Origin: Arthrobacter sp. U41
Lineage (GTDB): Bacteria; Actinomycetota; Actinomycetes; Actinomycetales; Micrococcaceae
Direction of reading: 5' to 3'
Length of the DNA stretch: 64,000 nt
Assembly: GCF_001750145.1 (NCBI RefSeq)
Contig: NZ_CP015732.1
Location: forward strand, 3,410,001 to 3,474,000
The translations under genes were made by a program, and so were the position numbers. This document shows, piece after piece, positions 41,564 to 52,928 of this stretch; position 1 is the first letter of the stretch; each line of letters opens with the position of its first letter. The notes beneath the pieces were generated by a model. That model saw only the letters and a list, made by a program, of their open reading frames with translations, did no database searches and had not been told where the DNA came from.

Positions 41564-44179
41564 CGATGGTGGGTTCGCCGTCAGGGCCTGGGCCTTCAGG
41601 GCACGGAGCAGGTGGCTGCGCTGTTCGATGACGATGCGCCGCAGCGCCCGCGGGGCCTCCGGGTGCCCGGCAAGCCAGTCATCCGTCCGGACGATCACGG
41701 GATGTGTCTCCGGACTCCCGCCGTCCAGGTCCTGCCCGGCAGGGTAGAGCCCGCGGACAATCCGGCCGGCGATTTCGATGCTGCGGCCGGCCCACACTTC
41801 CTCCAGGAACTCAAAATAGCGGTCAATGAATCCCCGCAGCAGCGGCGCGGGGCCCGTGTTGAAACCGCCGATCGTGGCGCTCAGCAGCTGGTTGGACAGC
41901 GAGGTGCCGTGCACCGCCTCCTGCCAGGCTGCTTCCTTGACGGCCGTATCGGGGCGGGCCGCGAGGGCGGTGGCATGGCCGGACTTGCCGGCGGCGGTGT
42001 TGTCCCGGGCCAGCTCCCCGTCGAGCTCCGCGGCGGTGGCCTTCCCGTTGGCGGCCAGGGCATGCCAGAGGTTCCAGCGGAGCTCGGCATCCACGGACAG
42101 GCCCGCAATGACGGTGCTGCCGTCCAGGATGCCGCGGAGCAGGTCCAGCCGGCTGCCGTCGAAGCGGCTGCCCGCGGCGACCGTGCGCGCCCACGCCAGC
42201 TGCTGGTCAGAGCCACGCGCGGCCCGCTGGAGTTCATCGGCGGCCACGGACAGGAAGCCCTGGCGGACGGCGGCCCTCCCGGCTTCGGGGACGTAGCGTT
42301 CGATCGCCGTGGACGCATTGCCCAGGACGTTCAGCAGCACTCCAATGCCGGTCTCGGCGGGTCCGAAGCGCTGCACGGCCTCGACGTAGAGGTTCGACGG
42401 CGTGACGGCGTCGCGGGCCGAATCCCAGAGCGCGGTCCAGCACAGGGCGCGCGCCATCGGATCCCTGAGCGCGCTCAGGGAGGCCCGCGCGGTGGCTTCG
42501 GAGCGCGGGTCCAGCCGGACCTTGGCGTAGCTGAGGTCATCGTCGTTGACCAGCATCAGGGCAGGCCGGGCCTTGCCGGCCAGGCCGGCCACCACGGTCC
42601 GGGCGCCGCTGATGTCGGTCTCGACGCTGTCGGTGCGGACCAGGGCGCCGTCGTTGTCCTGCTCGTACAGGCCGATCCGCAGCCGGTGCGGCCGCGGCTC
42701 CTGCCGGCCCGTCGTCGGGTCCTCGGCGTCCTGGATGATGGCCACCGTGCCGAGGACGCCGTTGTGCTCCTCGATCTCGCTGGTGAGGGTGGAAATGCCT
42801 GAGGTCTGCAGCCACTGGCGGGCCCAGTCCGCGAGGTCCCGGCCCGAGGCGGCGCTGAGCGCGGCCAGCAGGTCAGCGAGGGTGGTGTTGCCGTAGGCGT
42901 GGTCCTTGAAGTACTGGCGCGAGCCGGCAACGAAGGCCTCGAAGCCCACATAGGCGACGAGTTGCTTCAGGACCGAGGCGCCCTTGGCGTACGTGATGCC
43001 GTCGAAGTTCTGTTTGGCTGCCTCAAGGTCGGGGATGTCGGCGACGATCGGGTGCGTGGTCGGCAGCTGGTCCTGCACGTAGGCCCAGGCCTTGCGGTTG
43101 TTGGCGAAGTTCACCCATGCCGTGGGCCAGTCCGTGGTGCGGTCCACGCCGAGGGTCCCCATGTAATCCGCGAAGGATTCCTTGAGCCACAGATCGTCCC
43201 ACCACTGCATCGTGACGAGGTCGCCGAACCACATGTGGGCCATCTCGTGCAGCAGGGTGTTGGCGCGGGCCTGGTACTGCGAATCGGCTGCCCGCGAGGT
43301 GAACACGTAGCTCTCCGTGAAGGTCACCAACCCGGGGTTCTCCATGGCGCCAAGGTTGTACTCGGGCACGAAGGCCTGCTCGTACTTTCCCCACGGGTAC
43401 GGGAAGTCGAAGAGTTCGTTGAAGAAGTCGAGGCCGTTTTTGGTGAGGGTGAACAGCGCCTCGGGGTCGAAGGAGGCCGCCATCGAGGCACGGCAGTAGA
43501 GGGCCAGCGGAACCTCGAGGCGGGTGCCGTCGTCGAACGTCCCGCTCCAGGAGTCCTCGGCCCTGAAGTACGGGCCGGCCAGCACAGTCGTGATGTAGGT
43601 GGAGATCGCCTTGGTGGGGGCGAAGTCCCAGCGGCTCGTGTCCGGATTGCCGGTAAGCAGCGTGCGCCGGGCTTCGATGCCGTTGGAGGACACCTGCCAG
43701 GCCGAGGGCGCCGTCACGTGGAAGGTGAATTCGGCCTTGAGGTCGGGCTGTTCGAAGTTGGCGAAGACCCGGCGGGCGTCGGCGGGCTCGTACTGGGTGT
43801 AGAGGTAGCACTGGCCGTCGGCCGGGTCGAAGAAACGGTGCATGCCTTCCCCGGACGTGCTGTACAGCGCGGTGCCCGTGACGGTGACCTGGTTCTCTGC
43901 CTGGAGCTTGTCGAGCCGGATCCGGGAACCCTCCACAACATCCTCGACGGCAAGTTCCTTGCCGTTGAGGATGACGCTGTGCACCTCGCTGCCGATGAAG
44001 TCCAGGAATGTCGAGGACCCGGGTTCGCCGGCGGAGAAGTTGATGACGCTGCGGCTCGGGTAACCGGCGACCTCCGGATCCGCGGCCTGCCGGACGTCCA
44101 GGGAGACGTCGTAGCTGTGGGTGGTGATCAGGGCTGAGCGGGTTGCGGCTTCATCGCGGCGCAGGTTCTGGTTCGGCAC
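41552..44179 (-). CDS. pepN: Aminopeptidase N (M1 family)
   Basis: Zinc aminopeptidase of 875 residues removing N-terminal residues from peptides in the cytoplasm. The exopeptidase motif GAMEN is in LGAMENPGLVTF. The zinc site is HEMAH at 311-315, with the third ligand in LKESFADYMG about 20 residues on. The C-terminal ERAP1-like domain is complete. Start GTG 44179. The last residues (NPPSAAP) and stop are encoded in the outer arm of a REP-like palindrome, so the gene end was probably remodelled by its insertion. Confidence 0.95.
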   Translation of the reverse strand: MPNQNLRRDEAATRSALITTHSYDVSLDVRQAADPEVAGYPSRSVINFSAGEPGSSTFLDFIGSEVHSVILNGKELAVEDVVEGSRIRLDKLQAENQVTVTGTALYSTSGEGMHRFFDPADGQCYLYTQYEPADARRVFANFEQPDLKAEFTFHVTAPSAWQVSSNGIEARRTLLTGNPDTSRWDFAPTKAISTYITTVLAGPYFRAEDSWSGTFDDGTRLEVPLALYCRASMAASFDPEALFTLTKNGLDFFNELFDFPYPWGKYEQAFVPEYNLGAMENPGLVTFTESYVFTSRAADSQYQARANTLLHEMAHMWFGDLVTMQWWDDLWLKESFADYMGTLGVDRTTDWPTAWVNFANNRKAWAYVQDQLPTTHPIVADIPDLEAAKQNFDGITYAKGASVLKQLVAYVGFEAFVAGSRQYFKDHAYGNTTLADLLAALSAASGRDLADWARQWLQTSGISTLTSEIEEHNGVLGTVAIIQDAEDPTTGRQEPRPHRLRIGLYEQDNDGALVRTDSVETDISGARTVVAGLAGKARPALMLVNDDDLSYAKVRLDPRSEATARASLSALRDPMARALCWTALWDSARDAVTPSNLYVEAVQRFGPAETGIGVLLNVLGNASTAIERYVPEAGRAAVRQGFLSVAADELQRAARGSDQQLAWARTVAAGSRFDGSRLDLLRGILDGSTVIAGLSVDAELRWNLWHALAANGKATAAELDGELARDNTAAGKSGHATALAARPDTAVKEAAWQEAVHGTSLSNQLLSATIGGFNTGPAPLLRGFIDRYFEFLEEVWAGRSIEIAGRIVRGLYPAGQDLDGGSPETHPVIVRTDDWLAGHPEAPRALRRIVIEQRSHLLRALKAQALTANPPSAAP

Positions 44180-44183
44180 TCCG

Positions 44184-45218
44184 CTATCTAATCATGAGGT
44201 ATGCGGCACCGAGCCCCAGCGCGGCAATCAGCAGCCAGGACACCAGCGCGGCCAGCAGGGCGCGTGTCCCGGTGTGCAGCAGCTGGCCCACCCGGACCGC
44301 CGAGCCGAGGCCGAACAGCGCCATCCCCAGCAGGATGTCCTGCAGCGCCGCGGCGGCGTCGAGGACGGCGGGGGAGAGCCAGCCCGCCGTGCGAAGGGCG
44401 GCCAGCGCAACGAAGCCGAGGACGAACAGCGGGACGATGGGCGGCCGCTGCAGACCGTCGCCGGTACCGGCGCTGCTGCGGTGGTGCAGCCCGGCCGCGG
44501 CGACGATCGGCGCCAGCAGGATCACCCGGGTGAGTTTTACGACGACGGCGACCGCCAGCGCCGACGCCCCGGCGGTCTGCGCGGTGGCCACCACCTGCCC
44601 GACGTCGTGCACCGATGCCCCGGTCCAGGCGCCAAAGACTTCGGGGCTCAGTCCCAGCGGCTGGATCAGCAGCGGCAGCACGCCGATGGCGAGCGTCCCG
44701 CACAGGGTCACAAGGGCCACCGGGAGCACGGTGTCGTGCTGCCGGATCCGGCGCACCGCGGCCATCGCCCCGATGGCCGAGGCCCCGCAGATGGAAAAAC
44801 CGGTGGCGATCAGCAGGGATACCGGCGGCGGCAGCCGGAAGAGCCTGCTGATGGCGTAGGTTCCGGCGAAGGCGGCCAGGACCACCGCCGTGATCAGCAG
44901 CAGCGCAGCCCAGCCGAGGCCCAGCACATCCATCAGACTGACCTTCAGCCCCAGAACCACAATCCCGGCGCGCATCAGGTGCTTGCCGGCGAAATCCAGC
45001 CCCGGCCGGCCCGGTCCTGCGGTCCAGCCGGACAGCCCCGGGACATTCGCGGCGAGGAGCCCGGCTGCCACCGCCAGCGTCATTGCCGGGAGCACGGGCA
45101 CGAGGGAGTGCACGGCCAGGGCCAGCACGACGGCGGCCGCGGCGGCCAGCAGGCCCGGCGGCAGGTCCGGCAGCGGCCTGGCCCGGCGGCGCGGCGGTTT
45201 GAGAGTAAACGGGGGCAC
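44184..45218 (-). CDS. YeiH/PF03601 family putative sulfate exporter
   Basis: Membrane protein of 344 residues with about ten helices. AGIVVLGLKVSL, ATGFSICGASAIGAMAAV and ASVHDVGQVVATA are the family motifs. Relatives are annotated as putative sulfate exporters, largely without proof. GTG 45218 is chosen because the open frame above it is very GC-rich and non-conserved. Its stop is 4 bp from the pepN start, so the two are cotranscribed. Confidence 0.88.
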   Translation of the reverse strand: MPPFTLKPPRRRARPLPDLPPGLLAAAAAVVLALAVHSLVPVLPAMTLAVAAGLLAANVPGLSGWTAGPGRPGLDFAGKHLMRAGIVVLGLKVSLMDVLGLGWAALLLITAVVLAAFAGTYAISRLFRLPPPVSLLIATGFSICGASAIGAMAAVRRIRQHDTVLPVALVTLCGTLAIGVLPLLIQPLGLSPEVFGAWTGASVHDVGQVVATAQTAGASALAVAVVVKLTRVILLAPIVAAAGLHHRSSAGTGDGLQRPPIVPLFVLGFVALAALRTAGWLSPAVLDAAAALQDILLGMALFGLGSAVRVGQLLHTGTRALLAALVSWLLIAALGLGAAYLMIR

Positions 45219-45275
45219 GCCACTACTTTGCCGCAACCGTCCGGAAAAGCCGTCACCGCCGCGGGGGCCGCCGGC

Positions 45276-45325
45276 GGCAGCCCCGGGCCCGGCGCCCTCC
45301 CCGGGTCGGCAGCCCCGGGCCCGGC
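45276..45325. repeat. 18-bp direct repeat in the yeiH/ATP-grasp divergent region
   Basis: GGCAGCCCCGGGCCCGGC occurs at 45276-45293 and again at 45308-45325. The repeats lie between two divergent starts. Each contains a self-complementary CCCCGGGCCCGG-like core. This could be a binding-site pair or simple GC-rich slippage. Confidence 0.55.
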
Positions 45326-45422
45326 AACCCGGGCAGCGGCCCGCGGAACGTTGCCTCCGGCCGGCCGCCGCCACGCTCCTGCGGGCTTGGAAATGATTTC
45401 GCAACAAAAAGGTGGTTGTCTA

Positions 45423-46985
45423 GTGAGCATGTCTGACCTATTCCAGGATTACTCCGTGGCCGCCGAACGCTCGGGCGCCTACGACGAGATGTTCACCCCG
45501 GGGCAACAGGCCCGGAAGTCCTACGGGCAGGTTGCCGGGGCATTGAGTGAACTTTCGCTTGCTGATGTCACCGCCCGCGCCGATTCCATGGCCCGGACCT
45601 TCCTGGACCGCGGCGTCACCTTCGACTTCGCGGGGGAGGAGCGGCCCTTCCCGCTCGACATCGTGCCCCGGGTCATCCCGGCCGATGAGTGGACCGTGTT
45701 GGAAAAGGGCGTGGCCCAGCGCGTCCGGGCCCTCGAGGCGTTCCTCAACGACGTCTACGACAAGATGACCGTGGTGGCGGACGGGGTCATCCCGCGCCAG
45801 CTCGTCACGACCAGCGCCCATTTCCACCGCCAGGTGCACGGCTTCGAGCCGGCCGGCGGCGTCCGCGTCCACATCTCCGGAATCGACGTCGTCCGGGACG
45901 CCGCAGGGACTTTCCGGGTCCTGGAGGACAACGTCCGTGTCCCCTCCGGCGTCAGCTACGTCCTGGAGAACCGCCGTGCGATGGCCAAGGGCCTGCCAGA
46001 GGCCTTTGGCCAGCAGCTCATCCGGCCGGTCGAGGAATACCCCCGACGGCTGCTGTCCGCCCTGCGCAAGACAGCACCCACCGGCGTCGACGACCCCACC
46101 GTGGTGGTCCTGACCCCCGGGGTCTTCAACAGTGCCTACTTTGAGCACACCCTCCTCGCCGGACTGATGGGCGTGGAACTCGTCGAGGGCCGGGACCTCA
46201 TCTGCCGCGGCAACCGCGTCTACATGCGCACCACGGCCGGCGAACAGCGCGTGGACGTGATCTACAAGCGCATCGACGACGAGTTCCTGGATCCGCTGCA
46301 GTTCCGGGCCGACTCCATGCTCGGCTGCCCCGGCCTGGTCAACGCGGCCCGGGCCGGCGGCGTCACCATCGCGAATGCCGTGGGCAACGGCGTCGCCGAC
46401 GACAAGCTCGTCTACAGCTACGTGCCGGACCTGATCCGCTACTACCTCAATGAGGAACCCGTGATCGCCAACGTGGACACCTTCCGGCTGGAGGAAAAAG
46501 AGGCCCGGGAAGAGGTCCTGGACCGCCTCGCCGAACTCGTGGTCAAGCCCGTGGACGGCTCCGGCGGCAAGGGCCTGGTGATCGGCCCCGATGCCTCCAA
46601 GGACGAACTCGAAGCCCTGCGCAAGCGCGTCATCGCGGACCCCCGCGGCTGGATCGCACAGCCGGTCCTGCAGCTCTCCACCGTCCCCACGCTCAGCGGC
46701 GACAAGTTCGGCCCAAGGCACGTGGACCTGCGCCCCTTCGCCGTCAACGACGGCGACGACGTCTGGGTCCTGCCCGGAGGCCTGACCCGGGTGGCGCTCA
46801 AGGAAGGCTCACTGATTGTGAACTCCAGCCAGGGCGGCGGCTCGAAGGACACCTGGGTCCTTGCGGACTCCCCGGAAGTCCCGGTGGAAACCGTTCCGCG
46901 GCCCGCCATCACCGTCCGCGAACGGGTCTCGGTCTGGCCCGTGGAAAGCAACTGGCGCGACAGCCAGAAGGAGCAGCAGCAATGA
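45423..46985 (+). CDS. Circularly permuted ATP-grasp protein
   Basis: Protein of 520 residues with the circularly permuted ATP-grasp architecture (CP_ATPgrasp_1/2). Visible motifs are RVLEDNVRVPSGVSYVLENR, VVVLTPGVFNSAYFEH, KRIDDEFLDPLQFRADS and the ATP loop VVKPVDGSGGKGLVIGP. Such proteins are predicted amide- or peptide-bond-forming enzymes. The GTG at 45423 fits the AAAGGTGG site at 8 nt; ATG 45429 is the alternative. The frame is open far upstream, but that part is GC-rich shadow of yeiH. It is followed by alpha-E and transglutaminase-like genes, the conserved trio. Confidence 0.9.
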   Translation: MSMSDLFQDYSVAAERSGAYDEMFTPGQQARKSYGQVAGALSELSLADVTARADSMARTFLDRGVTFDFAGEERPFPLDIVPRVIPADEWTVLEKGVAQRVRALEAFLNDVYDKMTVVADGVIPRQLVTTSAHFHRQVHGFEPAGGVRVHISGIDVVRDAAGTFRVLEDNVRVPSGVSYVLENRRAMAKGLPEAFGQQLIRPVEEYPRRLLSALRKTAPTGVDDPTVVVLTPGVFNSAYFEHTLLAGLMGVELVEGRDLICRGNRVYMRTTAGEQRVDVIYKRIDDEFLDPLQFRADSMLGCPGLVNAARAGGVTIANAVGNGVADDKLVYSYVPDLIRYYLNEEPVIANVDTFRLEEKEAREEVLDRLAELVVKPVDGSGGKGLVIGPDASKDELEALRKRVIADPRGWIAQPVLQLSTVPTLSGDKFGPRHVDLRPFAVNDGDDVWVLPGGLTRVALKEGSLIVNSSQGGGSKDTWVLADSPEVPVETVPRPAITVRERVSVWPVESNWRDSQKEQQQ

Positions 46986-47060
46986 CCCCCGGCACGACGT
47001 TCTTCACTTTTCCGCTGACCTGCTCTTCTCAGATTTCCCTTGCGCTGGAGGTAACCGCGA

Positions 47061-47987
47061 ATGCTTAGCCGTATCGCCGAGTCACTGTTTTGGATCGGCC
47101 GCTATGTGGAGCGGGCCGACGGCACCGCCCGGATCCTCGACGTCCACCTGGAGCGGCTCAACCACCTGCCGATGGAGGAACAGCGCAGCGTGGCGCAGGA
47201 GCTGCTCGCCGTCATGGGCGCCCGGGCGCAGAGCGAGGACTTCGGTCTGCCCGAACTCCTGAATGCGCTGGCCTATGACAAGCACAGTGCCACCTCCATT
47301 GCCGGTTCCCTCGGCGCAGCCCGGGAGAACGCCCGCCGCGCCCGTGAAACGGTGTCCTCCGGACTCTGGGAAAGCCTGAACACCACCTACTACGGACTGA
47401 ACCAGCACCGCAAGGACGTTGTGGGCACCTACCGTTTCTGCAACTGGGTGCTGGAACGCACCGCGATGGTCAGTGGCCTCGCGGACACCACGGTGAGCCA
47501 TGACGAGAGCTGGCAGTTCCTGGTCCTGGGCCGCTCGCTGGAGCGCGCCGACATGACCGCGCGGATGCTCTCCACCCGTGATGTGCTCTCCGCCGGCATG
47601 TCCTGGGTGAACATGCTCCGCTGCGCGGGCGCCTACGAATCGTTCCTCCGGACCCGGCGCGCCGCTTTCGGCGACCAGCACGCGGCCGAGTTCCTGCTGC
47701 TGGACCGGTTGTTCCCCCGCTCCATCGTGTACGCGCTGCGTGACGCCGACGAGTGCCTGGCCATGCTGGACCCCTCGGCCCAGCGGGTCGGCTTCATCAA
47801 CGACGCCCGCCGGATCGTGGGCCAGGCCCGCACCTTCCTCGAGTTCCACCGCACCGATGACCTGATGTCCGAACTTCCGGAGCACATGGAGCGCGTGCAG
47901 AAAGCCGTCTCGCAGGCCTCCGACGCCATTTCCCGTAAGTACTTCAACCAGGCGGACGAACTGGCCTGGGTGGGAGAAGTTTCATGA
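47061..47987 (+). CDS. Alpha-E domain protein
   Basis: All-helical protein of 308 residues, starting MLSRIAESLFWIGRYVERADGT, the hallmark of the alpha-E family. The motif ERAD(G/M)TAR occurs twice, near the N-terminus and at about residue 165 (LGRSLERADMTAR), consistent with an internal duplication. Biochemical function unknown. It is always found with a permuted ATP-grasp protein and a transglutaminase-like protease, as here. Its TGA overlaps the next ATG. Confidence 0.92.
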   Translation: MLSRIAESLFWIGRYVERADGTARILDVHLERLNHLPMEEQRSVAQELLAVMGARAQSEDFGLPELLNALAYDKHSATSIAGSLGAARENARRARETVSSGLWESLNTTYYGLNQHRKDVVGTYRFCNWVLERTAMVSGLADTTVSHDESWQFLVLGRSLERADMTARMLSTRDVLSAGMSWVNMLRCAGAYESFLRTRRAAFGDQHAAEFLLLDRLFPRSIVYALRDADECLAMLDPSAQRVGFINDARRIVGQARTFLEFHRTDDLMSELPEHMERVQKAVSQASDAISRKYFNQADELAWVGEVS

Positions 47988-48835
47988 CCCGGCTGAGCAT
48001 CATTCACAAGACCGCGTACAAGTACAACAAACGCGTCACGCTCTCCTACAACGAGGCCCGTATGACCCCGCTGTCGGATCCCCAGCAGGTGGTGCTGGAA
48101 TCCTCGCTGAAGGTCTCGCCGTCCCAGGCTGCCCTGAGCAGCTACCGCGACTACTGGGGCACCCGCGTCACCGCCTTCGACATGCAGATGCCGCACGAGC
48201 ATCTTGAGGTCCTGTCCACCACCACCGTCGAGGTGCACCGGGCGGAACGGATCCCGGCGGAGGCGGACATCGTCGGCTGGGAGGTCCTCGACGCCCCGGA
48301 AATCCTCAACCGGTTCAGCGACTGGATTCCGCAGTCGCAGCTCACCGGGCCGGGCGCCGAGGTGCTGGGGATCATTCCCGGCGTCGTGGAGGGCCGTAAC
48401 CCGTACGAGGCCGCCATGGCGGTCTTCGAATGGATGCGCGGGGAAATGACCTACATGAAGGGCTCCACGGGCGTCACTACCAGCGCCGAGGAAGCCTGGA
48501 ACCAGCGCCAGGGCGTCTGCCAGGACCTGGCCCACCTCGCCATCGGCGCGCTGCGCAGCCGGGGCATTCCGGCCCGTTACGTGTCCGGTTACCTGCACCC
48601 GCGCTCGACGGCGGAGCTCGGTGAGACGGTCGCCGGGCAGTCACATGCCTGGCTGGAATGGTGGGACGGTGAATGGCGCAGCTGGGACCCTACCAACCAC
48701 AAGCCGGCCGGCGACTTCCACGTCACCGTGGCCAGGGGCCGTGACTACCGCGATGTGCCCCCGCTTAAGGGCATCCTGTCCGGCGGCGGAGGCTCCGCCC
48801 TCAGCGTGAGCGTGGAGATCACCCGCCTGGCCTGA
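47984..48835 (+). CDS. Transglutaminase-like cysteine protease family protein
   Basis: 283 residues, with an N-terminal beta domain (about 1-110, starting IIHKTAYKYNKRVTLSYNEARM) and a transglutaminase core. The catalytic triad is C179 (GVCQDLAHLA), H221 (SHAWLEWW) and D235 (WDPTNHK). Predicted to hydrolyse or form peptide/isopeptide bonds together with the ATP-grasp and alpha-E partners. ATG 47984 overlaps the alpha-E stop. Confidence 0.92.
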   Translation: MTRLSIIHKTAYKYNKRVTLSYNEARMTPLSDPQQVVLESSLKVSPSQAALSSYRDYWGTRVTAFDMQMPHEHLEVLSTTTVEVHRAERIPAEADIVGWEVLDAPEILNRFSDWIPQSQLTGPGAEVLGIIPGVVEGRNPYEAAMAVFEWMRGEMTYMKGSTGVTTSAEEAWNQRQGVCQDLAHLAIGALRSRGIPARYVSGYLHPRSTAELGETVAGQSHAWLEWWDGEWRSWDPTNHKPAGDFHVTVARGRDYRDVPPLKGILSGGGGSALSVSVEITRLA

Positions 48836-48850
48836 CCCGCGGCGTCAGCC

Positions 48851-51303
<2,453 letters not shown>

Positions 51304-51328
51304 CGGCAGGCAGCAGCGGCGCGGCCGG

Positions 51329-52057
51329 CTAGCGGACGCTGTGCGTCCGGTTGCCGTCGGAATGGCCACCGGGCGCCACCGGCGACGAGGGGCCGGCGAT
51401 GAAGACAGCGGCCTGGGTTCGCCGTTCGAAACCCAGCTTGGCGAGCAGCGAGGAGACATAGTTCTTCACAGTCTTCTCCGCGAGGAACATTTCCGCGGCA
51501 ATCTGGCGGTTGGTCAGACCGCCGCCCACCAGCTCCAGCACCCGGCGCTCCTGGGGCGTGAGGGAGGATGTCCGGGGATCGACTTCTTCGGCTTCCACCA
51601 GGCTGTTCACGATGCCGGCGGCGACGCCCTCCGCGAAGAGCGACTCACCCGTGGCCGCGCGGCGCAGCGCCCCGATCAGATCCGTACCGCCGATTTCCTT
51701 CAGGACGTATCCGCTCGCACCCGCCAGGACAGCGCCGCGCAGGGCCTGTTCATCGTCGAAACTGGTCAGGATGATGCAGTTCAGCGAGGGGTCCACCGAA
51801 CGTACGTCGCGGCAGACTTCAATCCCGGTACCGTCCGGCAACCGGGCATCCAGGACACACACATCCGGATGAAGGGCCGGGATGCGGCGGGTCGCCTCGA
51901 CGGCGGAACCCGAACTTCCCACCACCAGGAAGCCCTCGCCCTCGAGAAGCTCCTGAAGGCCGCGCCGGACAAGTTCGTGGTCATCCAGGATGAAAACACG
52001 GATGACGGCTGGCGTCCCCTCGGGTGCAGTGAGACCTGCGTCTGCCCAGGCAATCAT
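51329..52057 (-). CDS. NarL/DevR-type response regulator
   Basis: Two-domain regulator of 242 residues. Receiver domain at about 18-138 with D25/D26, the phosphorylation site D70 (CVLDARLP), T98 and K120. LuxR-type helix-turn-helix at about 165-215 (LTPQERRVLELVGGGLTNRQIA, KTVKNYVSSLLAKLGF), very like DevR/DosR. It is the probable partner of the adjacent DevS-like kinase, although the two converge. ATG 52057. A 15-residue N-terminal extension precedes the receiver. Confidence 0.92.
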   Translation of the reverse strand: MIAWADAGLTAPEGTPAVIRVFILDDHELVRRGLQELLEGEGFLVVGSSGSAVEATRRIPALHPDVCVLDARLPDGTGIEVCRDVRSVDPSLNCIILTSFDDEQALRGAVLAGASGYVLKEIGGTDLIGALRRAATGESLFAEGVAAGIVNSLVEAEEVDPRTSSLTPQERRVLELVGGGLTNRQIAAEMFLAEKTVKNYVSSLLAKLGFERRTQAAVFIAGPSSPVAPGGHSDGNRTHSVR

Positions 52058-52434
52058 GATTCTCCTGTCCGGCGGCTTGCGCTGCCCTGTGTGGTCCGGT
52101 GCTCCCCAGCCTGATCAACAGATCTTGCCAGCGGGTCCTGCGTGCTGGATCCATTGTTATCCATTGTCGCTGACGCAACTGGCTCCGTCGCCGTCGCGCC
52201 TGATTCCGTGGTCCCATGGTCCCGCCACTTGGCCCGTTCAGCAGCCGGTTCAGCAGCCGGTCGCGTTCCCGACGACTGTAATACTCCTCCTGTCCCGCAA
52301 CCCCCGGCAAGGGTCCTTGGTCCTGCCGGAACGAAGCCGGTACACCGTCCCCGTGCCTTTTGGCCCTAGCCGCTCGGGGGTCCACAGCGGCACTGTAGGC
52401 TGGACGCGCCAGCCGTACGACGAAGGGATCTGCC
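52058..52434. promoter_or_regulatory. Divergent region between response regulator and universal stress protein
   Basis: A 377-bp space with the promoters of both genes. It holds a perfect 12-bp tandem repeat TTCAGCAGCCGG (52237-52260), a GGTCCCATGGTCCC stretch near 52211, and a Dos-box-like GGGTCCTTGGTCCT (52311-52324). TGTAGGCT at 52394 may be the -10 region of the usp gene. No protein-coding frame is credible. Confidence 0.5.
52311..52324 (+). promoter_or_regulatory. Dos-box-like site upstream of usp
   Basis: GGGTC-CTTG-GTCCT has the 5-4-5 arrangement of the DevR consensus GGGAC-N4-GTCCC with two mismatches. It lies 110 bp before the universal stress gene and could serve that gene or the divergent regulator. 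Confidence 0.35.
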
Positions 52435-52887
52435 ATGACCGAAGCCAGGGACATCCGGACCATTGTGGTGGGGGTTGATGGTTCCGACGCGTCGGTGGAG
52501 GCGCTGCGCGAGGCCCAAAGCCTCGCCGTACCGCTCGCGGCGAAGCTGGTGGCGCTGGCCAGCTGGGACGTCCCTCCGGTCTACGACGGATATGTCGCCA
52601 TGGGCATCGACGACTTCGACGTCCGCGCCGGCGAAATCCTGCAGGAGACGGTGGAGAAGGCGTTCGGCGCCGACACCCCGGCCAACGTCGAGTCCCGCCT
52701 CGTGCAGGGACACCCGCGGCACACCCTCATCGAAGCCAGCCGCGACGCCGACATGGTCGTGGTGGGACGCCGCGGACACGGAGGCTTCGGCGGAATGCTG
52801 ATCGGGTCCGTGAGCTCGGCCCTCGTCGCCCACGCCCATTGCCCCGTCCTCGTCGTCCATGCACCGGCGGTCCAGGCGGCGAAGTAG
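52435..52887 (+). CDS. Universal stress protein (UspA family)
   Basis: Single-domain Usp of 150 residues. It opens TIVVGVDGSDASVEAL and contains the ATP-binding glycine-rich loop GRRGHGGFGGMLIGSVSS, so it is probably nucleotide-binding. In mycobacteria several such proteins belong to the DosR dormancy regulon, which fits the adjacent DevR-like regulator. ATG 52435. A hairpin follows. Confidence 0.93.
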   Translation: MTEARDIRTIVVGVDGSDASVEALREAQSLAVPLAAKLVALASWDVPPVYDGYVAMGIDDFDVRAGEILQETVEKAFGADTPANVESRLVQGHPRHTLIEASRDADMVVVGRRGHGGFGGMLIGSVSSALVAHAHCPVLVVHAPAVQAAK

Positions 52888-52899
52888 GGGCACCCTGAT

Positions 52900-52920
52900 C
52901 CCCGGGCGGACCGCCCGGGG
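52900..52920. terminator. Hairpin between usp and PPOX copy 2
   Basis: CCCCGGGCGG (52900-52909) and CCGCCCGGGG (52911-52920) are fully complementary; realistically an 8-bp stem with a GGACC loop. It lies between convergent genes. Confidence 0.7.
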
Positions 52921-52928
52921 AAGAACGC

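Noticed and set aside
44121..45422. The open frame extending the ATP-grasp protein about 430 codons upstream
   Set aside because: The upstream part is low-complexity and antisense to the YeiH-type permease. The family N-terminus begins at 45423/45429, with a fitting ribosome-binding site.
51990..52478. A 162-codon plus-strand frame between the response regulator and usp
   Set aside because: It overlaps both real genes, has no family resemblance, and its middle is the tandem repeat of the intergenic region.
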